Of a DNA stretch of 64,000 nt, positions 50,129 to 62,836 are shown piece after piece. Each line of letters opens with the position of its first letter. Position 1 is the stretch's first letter. The notes beneath the pieces were generated by a model. That model made no database searches. It was not told where the DNA came from and worked only from the letters and a program-made list of their open reading frames with translations. Source of the stretch: Zelopaecilomyces penicillatus (Eukaryota; Ascomycota; Sordariomycetes; Hypocreales; Pseudodiploosporaceae); NCBI GenBank assembly GCA_005765155.1, contig VCCP01000003.1, forward strand, positions 2,356,001-2,420,000, written 5' to 3'. A program made the translations under genes and the position numbers.

Positions 50129-50924
50129 AGTTTGGCCGGGGTCAGTGAGTGTATAATGGAGGTGTGGATGCTTCTGATAGGTTGATGAGAAGCATCCTCA
50201 AGAGAATTGGATTAGATCAACATTGCTAAGGACCGCTTGGCACCCTATCAATTCTAAACAGAAAGAAGGCCAGAAAGAATGCCAGAAAGAAAGGACTGTG
50301 ATTTGGGACGCGGAAAGCTTTGATTGCCGCCAAAGTAGACGACAAGAAGCGAATTCTTCCCTCGGAATACATAGTAGCTAGACTCCAAGGCTCACGGTGA
50401 CAAGGCACAGGGCAGTTGCTTCTAGACAACGGCAGAGTAAGCTTACCCTTTGTTGATGCTTGTAGAGAATGGATATGGGTGTAAAATCGGATTGATAGAC
50501 ATCCATATGGACTATGGATGGTCTCAAACTAGTCGTTTCGGTTAGGTTGTCCTACATGAAAATTCTCGTAGTCAGACCTGGGACAAGCAATGTAATTGAC
50601 TTTCAAGGTAGGAGGGAAAGAGACGCATGGACGAAACATAATAACATAGTGGAGTCAAAGACAGAGTATCTGCGAGAGGCATTTAGGAGGGGGTTAAACG
50701 GTAGTGTGTGCAAACTTACAACCAACCCAATTACTGTAGGCCAGACAGCTTGATTGGAATGGCCGGGTGGAGCTCGATCTTAGTGCTCTGAAAATAGCTT
50801 CGAAAGGCTTCCCATCAAATAGCACCGTACACAATGTCTGAGAGAACCTTAGCTTTGCGTAGTTGTGATGCATTTGACAGTGGCGGTTGGTGGGAGCTTT
50901 CGGCGGAGACTGCAGGCTAGAATT
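50129..50924 (-). promoter_or_regulatory. Upstream region of the island gene
   Basis: About 0.8 kb of normal-composition DNA between the island gene's start and the sharp return to AT-rich sequence at about 50925. It should hold the promoter and 5' UTR. Short ORFs on both strands (67-79 codons) have no family resemblance. No second gene is seen. Confidence 0.5.
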
Positions 50925-52091
50925 TATATTTAATAAGTTTAAATTAATTTATTTTATTAAGGCTTCTATTATATCTATATAAAGCCTTTTATTTAATAAT
51001 ATTATAATATATTTTATAAAGTATATATAATTAATAAATATTAAATTTTATAAAAAACTTATATTTATAAAATATTAAATTAAAATCTAAAATAAATTTA
51101 TATTATAAAATCTAATACTTATAAAACTTTATTATAAGGATATAAAGATCTTTCTTTTATATAATATAAATTATTTATATTATAATAATCTATAATATTA
51201 TTATTTATAGAATAATTATATTTTATAAAATAAATAAACTATTAATCTTTAAAAGGATTAAAATAATATATATAATATTATTAAGGCTTATAAAGCTATT
51301 TTTATTTATCTTTTTAAATTAAAGACTTTTATATTATTATTAGATCTTTATCTTATATAATAAAAAGCTAGGGATTTAAATTATTTATAAGCTTATATAG
51401 ATTTTTTTAAATAAATATATAATATTAATATAATATTAATATAATTATCATACTTTAATTAATTAAATTAATATAATATAAGATTCTTATTTAAAATAAA
51501 TAGATTCCTTAACCTTTAATAATTAAAGAATAAGAATCTAAAAAAGGCCCTTATATATTTATAAAAAAAAGTATTAATAATTATAAAGATTATAGATTTA
51601 TTATATAATTATAATACTATTAATATAAATAAACTAAAAAGCCTTATAAAAATATAATAATTTAATAAAAATAAAAAATTTATTATTTATATAAATAAGA
51701 ATTAAAAGAATAAAGTTAAAAGCCTTTCTTTATTATTAAATAATCCCTTTATATCTTATATTATTATATAATTATAAGAATAAGAAGAAAAGAATTATTA
51801 AATATCTTTTTTTATAATATTAGGATGTATTAGATTATTATTAATAAGCTAATAAATAAGCTGTTATATCTTTTTAAAATAAAATTAATAAAATTAATAT
51901 ATTTATAATACTATTAATAATAAAAGAATTATATAATAAATAGTAAAACTTAAATAATTAAAAGAATATAATTTAATAATATAAATCTAAAAGATAAAAA
52001 AAAAGATAATAATAAAATTATAATAAAATAATAAAGATATTAAAATATTTATTAATAAATATTATTATAAAATATTTAAGAATTATATATT
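50925..52091. other. RIP-degraded AT-rich DNA right of the island
   Basis: Begins abruptly after GCAGGCTAGAATTTATA. No motif or repeat partner was found. It is the host for the solo LTR at 52097. Confidence 0.6.
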
Positions 52092-52096
52092 AAATA

Positions 52097-52571
52097 TGTT
52101 AAAATAAGTGGGTTTTATATAACAGCCTAACCTGTTATAAGACTAGTAGCTAGACCTACTACAGCTTAGCAGCTAAACCTGCTATAGCCCTAGCAGCCAG
52201 ACCTGCTATAAGGTAGCAGCCTGACCTGCTATAAGACCTAAAAAGCCCGTGCAGCCTGACCTGCTATATCAGGCTAGACTAGTAAAATAAGGGCTTATCC
52301 CTTATACCTCTCCCTTTCTTATTATTTAGAATGCTTAGAAATCTAAAGAAATATTATTTGGAATTCTTAAATAATTTCAAATAATCCTAGTATTATTTAG
52401 ATATATAAGATAGCTAGATTCCTAGTTGAATCCTGCTTTCTTTCTCTATCGGCAATTCAATCACTTTATTCTTCTTTTCTATAGACTTCACTCTGGATAA
52501 CTATTCGCTGCCTTTCTTCCACTGCTATTGCTACTAGCTTTAGTTATAACTTTATACCGCAAATTACAATA
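52097..52571 (+). repeat. Solo LTR of the Copia-1 family, little decayed
   Basis: 475 bp from TGTTAAAATAAGTGGG to GCAAATTACAATA, flanked by the perfect duplication AAATA at 52092-52096 and 52572-52576. It is the longest LTR of the family because it carries the most hairpin-type units (CAGCCTGACCTGCTATA repeated). It keeps CG and CA sites (CCGTGCAGCC, TTCGCTGCC) that are mutated in Copia-1 and sits in almost pure A/T, so it arrived after its host sequence had decayed. Confidence 0.93.
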
Positions 52572-52649
52572 AAATATAATAAGGTTATAATGATATCTAT
52601 ATATTATTATTCTTTATCTTTATATTATAAAGATCTTATTATATATAAA

Positions 52650-53984
52650 AAGATATCTTTATTCTTTTATTTAATCTAAAGTTTTAATTATTTAATAATT
52701 TAATTAAGAAATAAAGAAATAAATAATCTAATTATTTAATTATTATAATATATATAATATTTAATAATATAATCTAATAATTATAATAATTATTTATTAT
52801 TAAAAAAAAATAACTGATTCTTTATTATTTATTTTATTATAAACTTTATATATTAGATTATTTAATTCTAACCCTTTATTAATATATTTAGATTTTATTT
52901 TATAATTATAATTTTCTTTTATAGATCTGCTTTTATTTATTTAATTATTTTATTAATATTTATTTTTAATTTAATTATTATATTAAGAATTTCCTATTAA
53001 TTATTTATAAATCTATCTTATATTATATAAATCTTTCTTTTTAATATTATATTTTTTAAGTAATTATATTTATAAAATATAATAAATAGTTTAATTTATT
53101 TATTTATTAATTATATAATTATAATAATATATTTAATTTCCTTTTTAATCTTATTTTAAAGAATTTAATTATTAATTATTAATATTAATATTATTTTTTT
53201 AGATATTTTAATTATATTTAAATCTTTTTATAATAATAAAGTATTTATTAATATCTTTATTTTTTATTATATCTTTATTTTATCCTTTTTTTATTTTATT
53301 AATAAACTTTTAATATTATTATAATTTAATTCCTTAATAAATAAATTAAAATATTTTTTATATTTAATATTTATTATTAAAATAATTATGAATATTCTAT
53401 TAGTTTTAATTTTTTTAATTATAATATCTTATTATCCTAATATTAATATAAATAATTTATTTAAAATAGGAATATAGATTTATTTAGCTTTTTATTAGGT
53501 AATAGATTAGATTTTTTTTATCTTAAAATTTTACTTTTTTATATATATTAAGATCTTCTCTTTAAAATTACTTTTATTTAAATCTAATATATAATCCTTT
53601 TAATAATCTCTATTTAATCTATTAATTATTAAAAGATATATATTAATTAATATAATAAATCTTATATATAAATTTTTTTAGAGCTTTATTATTAAAATTT
53701 ATTCTTTTAATAAAATAAAAGTATTCTTTTAAAGTATTTAATAAAAAAAAATTTATTCTTTATAATATATAATAATAATTAAAAATTATTAAAATAATTA
53801 ATATTTATTAAAATAATTAATATTTATTAAAATAATTAATATTTATTAAAATAATTAATATTTATTAAAATAATTAATATTTATTAAAATAATTAATATT
53901 TATTAAAATAATTAATATTTATTAAAATAATTAATATTTATTAATAATATATATTATTTTTCTTTTTTCTTTACTTAAGATTTT
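52650..53984 (-). mobile_element. Older reversed Gypsy-3 family copy, left part
   Basis: The reverse complement matches Gypsy-3 from about 61673 to 62831, for example AGATTAAATAGAGATTATTA, AAGGATTATATATTAGATT and AGTAATTTTAAAGA. Its 3' LTR lies at about 52650-52797 (reverse complement has AATCAGTTATTTTTTTTTAA followed by LTR-like sequence). It is more decayed than Gypsy-3. The element was cut at 53984 by Gypsy-3 and continues at 62832. Confidence 0.8.
53791..53942. repeat. 19-bp minisatellite, eight units
   Basis: Exactly eight head-to-tail copies of AAAATAATTAATATTTATT (152 bp). The matching place in Gypsy-3, 61673-61691 on the other strand, holds this 19-mer once, so the array is a local expansion inside the older copy. 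Confidence 0.92.
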
Positions 53985-54119
53985 TATTATAATTATTTAT
54001 ATTAGACTATTAAAATAGTTATCCCTTTATTCCTTTATCCTCTTAATCAGATTATCAGATAACTAGCTAGATTATAAGATCAGATAGAAAATAGAATTAT
54101 CCTTTTTATGTATAATAAT
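53985..54119 (+). repeat. 5' LTR of Gypsy-3
   Basis: 135 bp. Shares ATTCCTTTATCC, AGATTAT(C/T)AGATAA and AGATAGAAAATAGAATTAT with 62697-62831; differences are almost all C/T or G/A. Confidence 0.85.
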
Positions 54120-56389
54120 TAATAATTATTATTTATAATAATTATATAACCCCTATCCTTATATAATAATTATTTATAAACTTTACTTTATTTAAACCTA
54201 ATTATTTAATAATTAAGTTTATTAATAAAATTTTTCTTATTAAAATAATTATTTAAATATAAATAATAAGGTTTTAATTATTGAATATATTATTAAATTT
54301 ATTTAAATAAAATATCTATATATATCTATTATTATTAAAAAGGATATTAAAAAAGCTAAGGAATTATTAAAAGATACTATAATTCTTTAAAATCTATTAT
54401 TTTATTTTTTTATTAGATTAAATAAAAAAAAAGGATAAATTTATTTAGTATTTATAAAAATAATCTAAATAATATCTAAAATCTAAATTAATTAATATAA
54501 TTATTAATATAATATTATTAATACCTTATTATCCTATTAATAATAATAAATTATTAATTATTAAGAAATTATTAAAAAATATATATTTAAATATAATATT
54601 TTTATCTATTCCTATTAATTTTAGATAAATAAATAATAATATTAAATTATTAAATTAAAACAGGTAATTATAAATAGGATTTTTATATAAAGCTATATTA
54701 ATATTAAAGAAATTTTTAAAGAATAAGCTAGTAATTAAACTTATATCTTTTAATTAAATTAAGTAATACTATTAATAATTATTAAAAGGAATAGATTAAA
54801 ACCTTCTTTTAAATAAGAAAGTATAGGAAAGATCTATTATATTATCTAATATTAATAAATAAAATATATATAATATTAATTATATTTCCCTTAAGATATT
54901 ATTATAAATAGGTTTATTATTATTAAATAATTTTATATTATTATTATTATTTTTATTAATTAATCTATTCCTATTATTTTATTAAGAATTAATTATTTAT
55001 TTTAAAATATAAAACGATAATATAATTAAAATATAAAATATTTTTATAATAAATAATTAAAAAATTCCATTAATAGTATTAAATATAATATTTTTTATTA
55101 ATCTATTAAATAAATAATTTTAAATATTATTTAAATAGATAATTAAGAATATAATAAATAAATTAAATAATAAAATAATTAATTAATTATAAGGGATTAT
55201 ATAAGCTTAATATATTAATTAAAAGATATAAAAGATTAAAATATTTAATCTTAAATTAAAAAAATCTTTTAATAAATTAGATATAATATAAGTTAAAAAT
55301 AATATTATTTAAAGAAATATAAATCTTTTTATTAAAGGTATTTAAAATAATATAATTTATCTATCTTATATTAAAATTATTTATATAAATCTTTCTTAAT
55401 TATTTTATAAAAGGTATTATATTAATAGATTAATATAATAATAAAATAATAATATTAGATTATTAAAAGATCTATTAATATATAGATTATAGTATTATAA
55501 AAATAATTTAAAATAAATAAAGTTAATATCATTAAATAATTATTAATTATAAAATATTTTAAAGAAGATTATTATTAAGGTATTAATATTAAGAAATAGG
55601 CTTTAAAGCTATTTTAAGTAATAAAAACAGCTAGATTTAAAATAATTAATTAATAATTAAATTAAATTTATACTTATTTAAATAAATCCCTTAATAAATT
55701 GATTTTTTATTTATAAGAAGATATAAATTTAAATAAATATCTTAAATATATTTATAAAAAATAATAAGCTTAATAAATAATATTTAATAAAACTAAGTTA
55801 TTCTTTAATATAACTATATTAAGATATTATTAAATAAATAATATAAAATTAATAAAATTAATATATATATTTAATAAATTAGATAATTAGGTATATTATA
55901 AATAAAATAGTTAATATTCTGATTAATAAAGATAATAATTATAAAATCTATAATAAATAGATTAAATCTTTATAATAGATTAAAATATATATAAAGGATT
56001 TATAGAAATAAGATTATATAATTATTTAATAGATTAAATAAATTAAAGATTAAATAGATTTTTTTATAATAAAGAATAAATAAACCCTTAAAAATAAATA
56101 AAATATATACTTTTATATAATAAATTAAATTAATAGAATAATTTTTATAAAGGATTAAATATAAGATTTAATAATAGTATTTATTAATAAAATAATTAAT
56201 ATTATTATTAAAATAAAGGAAATACTTAACCTATTAAATACTAATAATAAATACCTAAATACTAAATATAAAATAATTATATCTATTATTAAAATAAAAA
56301 TAATAAAAATATTAATATTAATATAAAAGATAAAGATATTAAAGAATATAAATAGTAATTAAAGATTATTAGATATCAGATAATATTTA

Positions 56390-59300
56390 AATTTATTATT
56401 TATAATTTTAATAAAGGCTATTATATATTAAATAATATTAATAAATTCTTTTTTAATTCTTTTTATAATTTATTCTTAATATTTATAATTATAGAAAAAT
56501 CCTTACCTTAATAAATCTTATCTTTTAAATTATTTATTTTATTATCTAAGTATATTATTAATAGAGATAAAGATATATAAAAGGATTATTTAAAATATAA
56601 TATATATTTTAAAATAAAATCTTTATTAATATATTATGTATTTATAAATAACTATATAATATTAAAGAAAAAATATTTAATAAATCCTTTAAGCTATTAT
56701 ATTAAATAAAAACTTTTATTTAATAAAAAAGAAAAGAAGATTAAGCTAAGGTATTCCTTTATTTTCAATAAGATTAAATAATTAAAATAAACCAAAAATT
56801 AAATAATAATAAATTATTAAAATATAGCTATTTAAAAATTAAGATGAAATTTTTATTAAATAAAATAATTATAATTATAATAACAGATTTAATATATTTA
56901 AATATATTAATTAATAAAGAATAGCTTTAAAGAAATTTATTAAATATAATCTTCTATAAAATAAATAAACTAAAACTAATATAATAAATAATTAAATTAT
57001 TAAAAAAATTTAATAAAGCTAGATTTAATTTTTATATTATAGATTAAATTAATAGAAATTTAATATATATTTATTTTATAATTAATACCTGATTACTAAA
57101 GGATCTAAAACCTAATATATTATTAAAAAAAAATTTATTAATAAATATAATATTAATATCTTAATTATAAGAAAGAAATTAAAAATCTATATAGCTTATA
57201 ATATAATAATACCCTTTGAAATATAAATAAAATATAAATTAATTTATTAAAAAGTTATAATAGTATAGAATATAATAATATTATTAAGATTAAAGGAATA
57301 GATATTAATAAATTATACTTATCTTAATTATTATAATCTATATTTTATAAAAAGAGTATATTATTTTATATTAAAAGCTATAGCTATAATAGATTATATA
57401 TATATAATAAATACTCTTAATATATTATTAATAATCAGCTAGATTATAATAAGAAATAATATAGATAAGCTAATAAAATATTAATATAAATAAAAGCTAG
57501 GATATTTCAATAATTATAATAAATATAGATATTATATAATATTATAGGAAAATGTTAATATAATAATAAGCTATATAAAGATAATAAATAATAAATTTAA
57601 TCTATTTAATAAAATAATTAAAGTATTAAATTTATCTTTAAAGATACTATATGAATAAATTAAATTATATTTAATAAATAGAAATAGTATTAAAAATCTA
57701 AAAAAAGGATCTATTATAAAACTAATTAAATTAAAAGAAATCAAAATTAAATAAAGAATTTATATATATACTATAAATCCTATTAAAGCTAAAATAATTA
57801 TAAAATTAATTAAAGCCTATAATATATAATATAATTAAGGGATTATTCTAATAAATAATAAAGATAAAATAAGAATTAATCTTATAAAAGATTAATAAAA
57901 AAAAAACTAATAGTAAGTTTATATCTATTAAGGATTAAAGATAGGAAATTTCTTAATAATATAATAAATAAGCTTTATAAATAAGGATATATAAATTAAA
58001 TAAGAAAATTAATATCTTTTAATTATTTTATTTTTATTATCTAATAATAGACTAAAAGAAAAAAAAAATATAATAATTATAGACCTAAGATAATTAAATA
58101 AAATTATAATATTAAATATCTACTTTATTCCTTTATAAAAAGAGATAATTTTATTTTTAAAAAAGAAGAAATATATATTAATACTAGATATATTAATATT
58201 TTTCTATTAATTATTAATATATAATAAATATAAAGATAGGATAATTATTATTAATTTATAAGGATTAAAAATATCTTATATAGTATTAATAGAATTTAAA
58301 ATTAATCTAGTTTTTATATAATAATTTATAGATTAAAGGTTATATCTCTATAAAGATTTAATTAAGATATATATTAATAATATAATTATATTTAATAATA
58401 CCTTTAAGGAATACTATAATTATCTATATATAGTATTAAAATTATTTAAAAATTTATAATTAATAATATTATTATTAAAATCCTTTTATATATATCTATT
58501 AATTAAATTATTTAGTTTCTGGATTAATATATTTAAAATAAATATAATAAAAAATAAAATAGATATATTAAAGAAATTAAAGATATTAATAATACTAGCT
58601 AATCTAGAAACTTATTTAAAAATAATTATTTTATTAAGATAATTTATCTTTAGATTTTAAATAAAATTAGAATTATTAAAAATTAGAAAAATAGCTTTAT
58701 TAAAACAATTTAAGAAAAGAAGGTTAAATTATTAAAAAAATTAATAAAAAAGTAAGAATATTTAAAAAAAATAAAATAAACTTTAAATTAATAAAATTAA
58801 AAAGAGAATCCTTTAAAATACTTTAGGATTATTTAATAAATAAGATAATATTATATTATTATAATCTAATAAGATTAATCTTTTTTAAATTTAATATAAA
58901 TAATTAAGAAATAGATCTCTTTATATTTTATCTTAAAAATAATATATAGGATAATAAGAAAATACTAATCTAATAAATATAATTAATTATATTTTTAAAT
59001 AGATTATTAATAAAATCTAAAATAAGATATAAGCTAATCGAACTTAAGATTAAATATCTAATATAGTTTTATTTAAAAGTAAGAATAATAATCTAATTAT
59101 TAAATAGATTAATAATAGTATTAATAGATTATATAATAATAAAAAGAATAGTTAATTATATTAATATATTAATATTAGATTTAATAAAGATAAATTATTA
59201 ACTAATAATAATATTTATTTAATTAAGTTAATATAAACTAGATATTTATTATATTTTAAGAAAAATATATTTTATATTTTATATATTATTATAATTTCTA

Positions 59301-60900
59301 ATTATAAATAATAAATTTTATAAAAAGAAATTTTATTAAAAAGAAAATAATAAATAAATTTAATAATATTTAAAAAAAAGATATATATTATTTAATAATA
59401 ATAATATTAATTAATAATAAATTAAAGATAGAATTTATAAAAGAATATATTAAGGATTATAACTTTATTAAAATAATTAAAATATTAAAAATATAAAAAT
59501 TAAAAGAAGAAATTAATATAAAAGAAAGATTAATAAATATTAAATTACCTTTTATAATAAATAATAAATTATTATATTGATTTAAATTAAATAATATAAG
59601 GAAATTATATATCCTATAGAACTCTATAATAATAATATTAATAAAAGCTTATAATTAAAACTTTTATATAGGATTATATAAGGTAAATATAATATTAAAA
59701 GATTTAATATTTTATTAAATAATAAAATAGATTAAATAATAGATATCCTATTATAAGATATACTTAGAAAATTTAATTAATTAAGTAAAATTATTAGAAG
59801 AATTATAATTAATAATAACTCTATATAAACCTTTTTATATAATAGCTATTAATTTTATTATAGGATTTCTAAAGAAGGTATTATAATTATTCTAAAAAAT
59901 ACTAGATTATAAATATCTATTTAATATAATAATAATTATAATATATAAATAAAATAGAAAATTAATATTAATCCTAGGATTGGTTTATTATACTATTAAA
60001 TAATAGATTAAAGTATAATTAAGATTATTATTATTATATAATTAAAGAATTTTTAGGGTTATAATTAATAATTAAAATATTAAATTTACTTTAGACTTTT
60101 AAAAGGGTCTTTTTAAGATATTAAAAATAAAACTTACTTTTAATATAATATATTATCTATATATTAATAAATTATCTAAGAGAAAAAATCAGATTATAAA
60201 ATTAATATTTAAATATTATTTAATAATATTAAATATATTATAGATTAAGATAATCCTAATATTATAATTCATATTAAATAATTTAATTAATAATCCTATA
60301 AAAAAATTATTAAATAAATTAATTATAGGGTTTAAACCTATTAAATTAATAAAACTATTATAAATAAATATTAATAAAATAAATATTAAAGTATTAAATA
60401 TACTAAGATATTTATTTATAGATAAGGCTAATTATATTATAAATATAATAATAATATATATAAAATATATATATATTTAAAAGTATAAATCAATTAAATT
60501 TAAAATAGATAATAAGGTATATTTAAGGCTATATAAGGGATATTAATTATTAGGAAAACTATTATAAAAATAATTATAATAATAAATAGGATTATTTAAA
60601 GTAATTAAATAAATAGGATTATTAATATATAAATTAGATTTATTTATTTATTAAGGGATTTATTAAGTAATATTAGTTATATATTTATATATAAAATCTA
60701 AGGGGAATAATTTATTTAATAGGATATTAAATAAATAAATATAATTAATAAAAATTAAGAGATAAAATAAAGAATAGGAAATCTAGAAAATTATAAAAGA
60801 ATAAATAAATAAAAAAGAAAGATATTTATAAATTAAATATATAATTAAATAAAAAGATTTTAGATTAGAATATAATAAATAAAGAAAAAGAAAAAAGCTT
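56390..60900 (+). pseudogene. Gypsy-3 gag end and pol remnants
   Basis: A gag zinc-knuckle trace (YNFNKGYYILN, where CFNCGKPGH is usual) lies near 56398. RT starts near 58060 with IIIIDLRQLNKI (usual VVDIRALNK), then FFYQ near 58205 and YINNIIIFNN near 58372 (usual YVDDIVIFSN). A marker block LETYLKI..LL near 58605 fits a known fungal Gypsy type from memory. The integrase core reads IAINFIIGFLKK near 59850 and an NLI-NNP run near 60285. The chromodomain reads IIKQKDFRLEYNK-like near 60855 (usual KWKGFGPEYNEW). Breaks are TAA/TAG, and Asp and Cys are commonly replaced by Asn and Tyr, again RIP-type. Confidence 0.75.
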
Positions 60901-61099
60901 ATATAGATTATAATAAGCTTAATTAAAGATTATAAATAAAAAAACCCTATTAAAAAATTATAGAAAATATATTTAATAAAAAAAGAATAAGAATAGGAAA
61001 AGATAAATAAAATATTAAAGATAAATTTATAAGTATTATTATCTAGGAAAAAAATAAGAAATTTCTAAAAAGAAAGAATAAGTCTTATTAAAATAAAGA

Positions 61100-62680
61100 A
61101 AAATAGTTATAAGGATTAAATATATAGCTATAAAAAATAATAAAGAATTTAAATCTTATAAAATTTAAAAAAAATTAATTATTAAAAGAATTAAATTTAA
61201 AGATTTATTAAAAGATTTTAATATAATAGATTATCTAATACTATTAATTAATAATAAAAGCTTTAATCTTAAAATAATAAATTATAAAATAATAGATATT
61301 TATTATATAAATTTATTAATTTATTATAATATTAATTATTTTATAAGCTTAGATCTAAGAGAATTAAAAATATATTATTATATATTAATAATTAAAATAT
61401 TCTATTATATTAAATTAAATTATAGGGATTATATAGAATTATTTAATATAATAATTATAAAGCTTAAATTAATTAAAATCCTTCTCAAGGAAAAATAATA
61501 GTTATAAAATAGATTAAAAAATATTAAGAAATAATTAAAGGAATTTAAAAGTAAAATTTTAACTATAAATATTAATTAAATATTATATTTAGAGTATATC
61601 TTATTATTCTATATTATTAAAATATTTAAAGAGATCTTAGATAGAGAAAGATTAAATATAATATATATTATTAATAAATATTAATTATTTTAATAATCTT
61701 TGATTATAATTATATATTATAAAGAATAGAAACTATTTTTATTAATAAATATATTAAAGAAATACTTTTATTTTATTAAGAGAATAATTATTAATAATAG
61801 AATTATAAATAAGATAGATAAATTATTTATAAGATTTATAATATTAGTAAATATATATCTTTTATTAATTAATAGATTAAATAAAGACTATTAAAAGGAT
61901 TATATACTAGATTCTAATAAGAGTAATTTTAAAGAAGAAATCCTAGTATATATTAAAGAATAAAATTTTAATATAAAAGGAATATAATCTATTACTTAAT
62001 AAGAGACTAAATAAATCTATATTCTTATTATAAATAAATTATTTACTTTAATACTGGGATAATAAAGCTTTATAATCAGAGAAATTAAAATTAAAATAAT
62101 ATTAATAATTATTATTATAATAGATATTAAATATAAAGTTTAATTAAATTTATTTATTAAGGAATTAAATTTAAATAATATTAAGAGTTTATTAATAAAA
62201 TAGAAAATAGATAAAATAAAGATATAATAAAGAATAAAAGCTTTAATGTATACCTTATTATTATAAAAAGAACCAGATTTAATTAAAATATTTAAAGAAA
62301 TAATAATAATATTAATAATTAATAATTAAGTTCTTTATAATAAGATTAAAAAAGAAATCTAATATATTATTATTATTATTATATAAGTAATAAAGAAATA
62401 AATTAAACTATTTATTATATTATATAAATATAATTATTAGAAAAATATAATATTAAAAAAGGAGATTTATATAAATTAAGGAAAAATTATTAATATTATA
62501 ATTAAGAATGAAATTAATCTAGATAATACTATATAATAGATAAAGTTAGATTTATAAATAAAAATTATAACCTTAAAGATTAAGCTAAATATAATAGTAA
62601 AGGTTTAGAAAGAAATAATATAATATATAAAATTAATTATATAATAAATAAGTGAGCGATAAAGGATCAGTTATCTTTTT
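61100..62680 (+). pseudogene. Gypsy-3 3' reading frame of unknown function
   Basis: Downstream of the chromodomain one frame can be followed to the 3' LTR, broken only by TAA/TAG. It reads as a Leu/Ile/Lys-rich protein, for example LYNKIKKEIQ, FIKELNLNNIKSLLIK (near 62155-62205) and LQKEPDLIKIFKEI near 62270. It ends near ISERQRIS at about 62650-62675. The same stretch is present in the older reversed copy, so it belongs to the family and is not a chance insertion. No domain is recognised. Alternatives: a C-terminal extension of pol or an accessory ORF captured from a host gene. Confidence 0.5.
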
Positions 62681-62696
62681 CTTAGTAATAGGTAAT

Positions 62697-62831
62697 TATT
62701 ATAATTATCTATATTAGATTATTAGAATAATTATCTTTTTATTCCTTTATCCTTTTAATTAGATTATTAGATAATTAACTAGACTATAAGATTAGATAGA
62801 AAATAGAATTATTTTTTTTATATATAATAAT
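62697..62831 (+). repeat. 3' LTR of Gypsy-3
   Basis: 135 bp, partner of 53985-54119. The bases before it, around AGTGAGCGATAAAGGATCAG at 62651-62670, keep unusual G/C for this block. Confidence 0.85.
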
Positions 62832-62836
62832 ATTTT

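Larger units (their letters stand above)
53985..62831 (+). mobile_element. Gypsy-3: chromodomain-containing LTR retrotransposon, RIP-degraded
   Basis: LTRs 53985-54119 and 62697-62831 (135 bp each), flanked by ATTTT at 53980-53984 and 62832-62836. The register is confirmed by the empty site in its own paralogous sequence: the joined flanks read TTAAAAATCTTAAG (reverse strand), where Gypsy-3 has TTTAAAGAGATCTTAG. Plus-strand coding order: a zinc-knuckle trace near 56398, RT 58060-58500 (SILDxxxFFYQ-like order, YINNIIIFNN near 58372, then LETYLKI near 58605), RNase H, integrase about 59370-60420, a tail with LRLYKGY near 60515, and a chromodomain-like block 60779-60900. About 1.7 kb of further reading frame lies before the 3' LTR. 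Total length 8.85 kb. Confidence 0.88.

Noticed and set aside
50226..50753. Possible small genes upstream of the island gene
   Set aside because: 67- and 79-codon frames have no motif, no splice pattern and lie in the expected promoter region.
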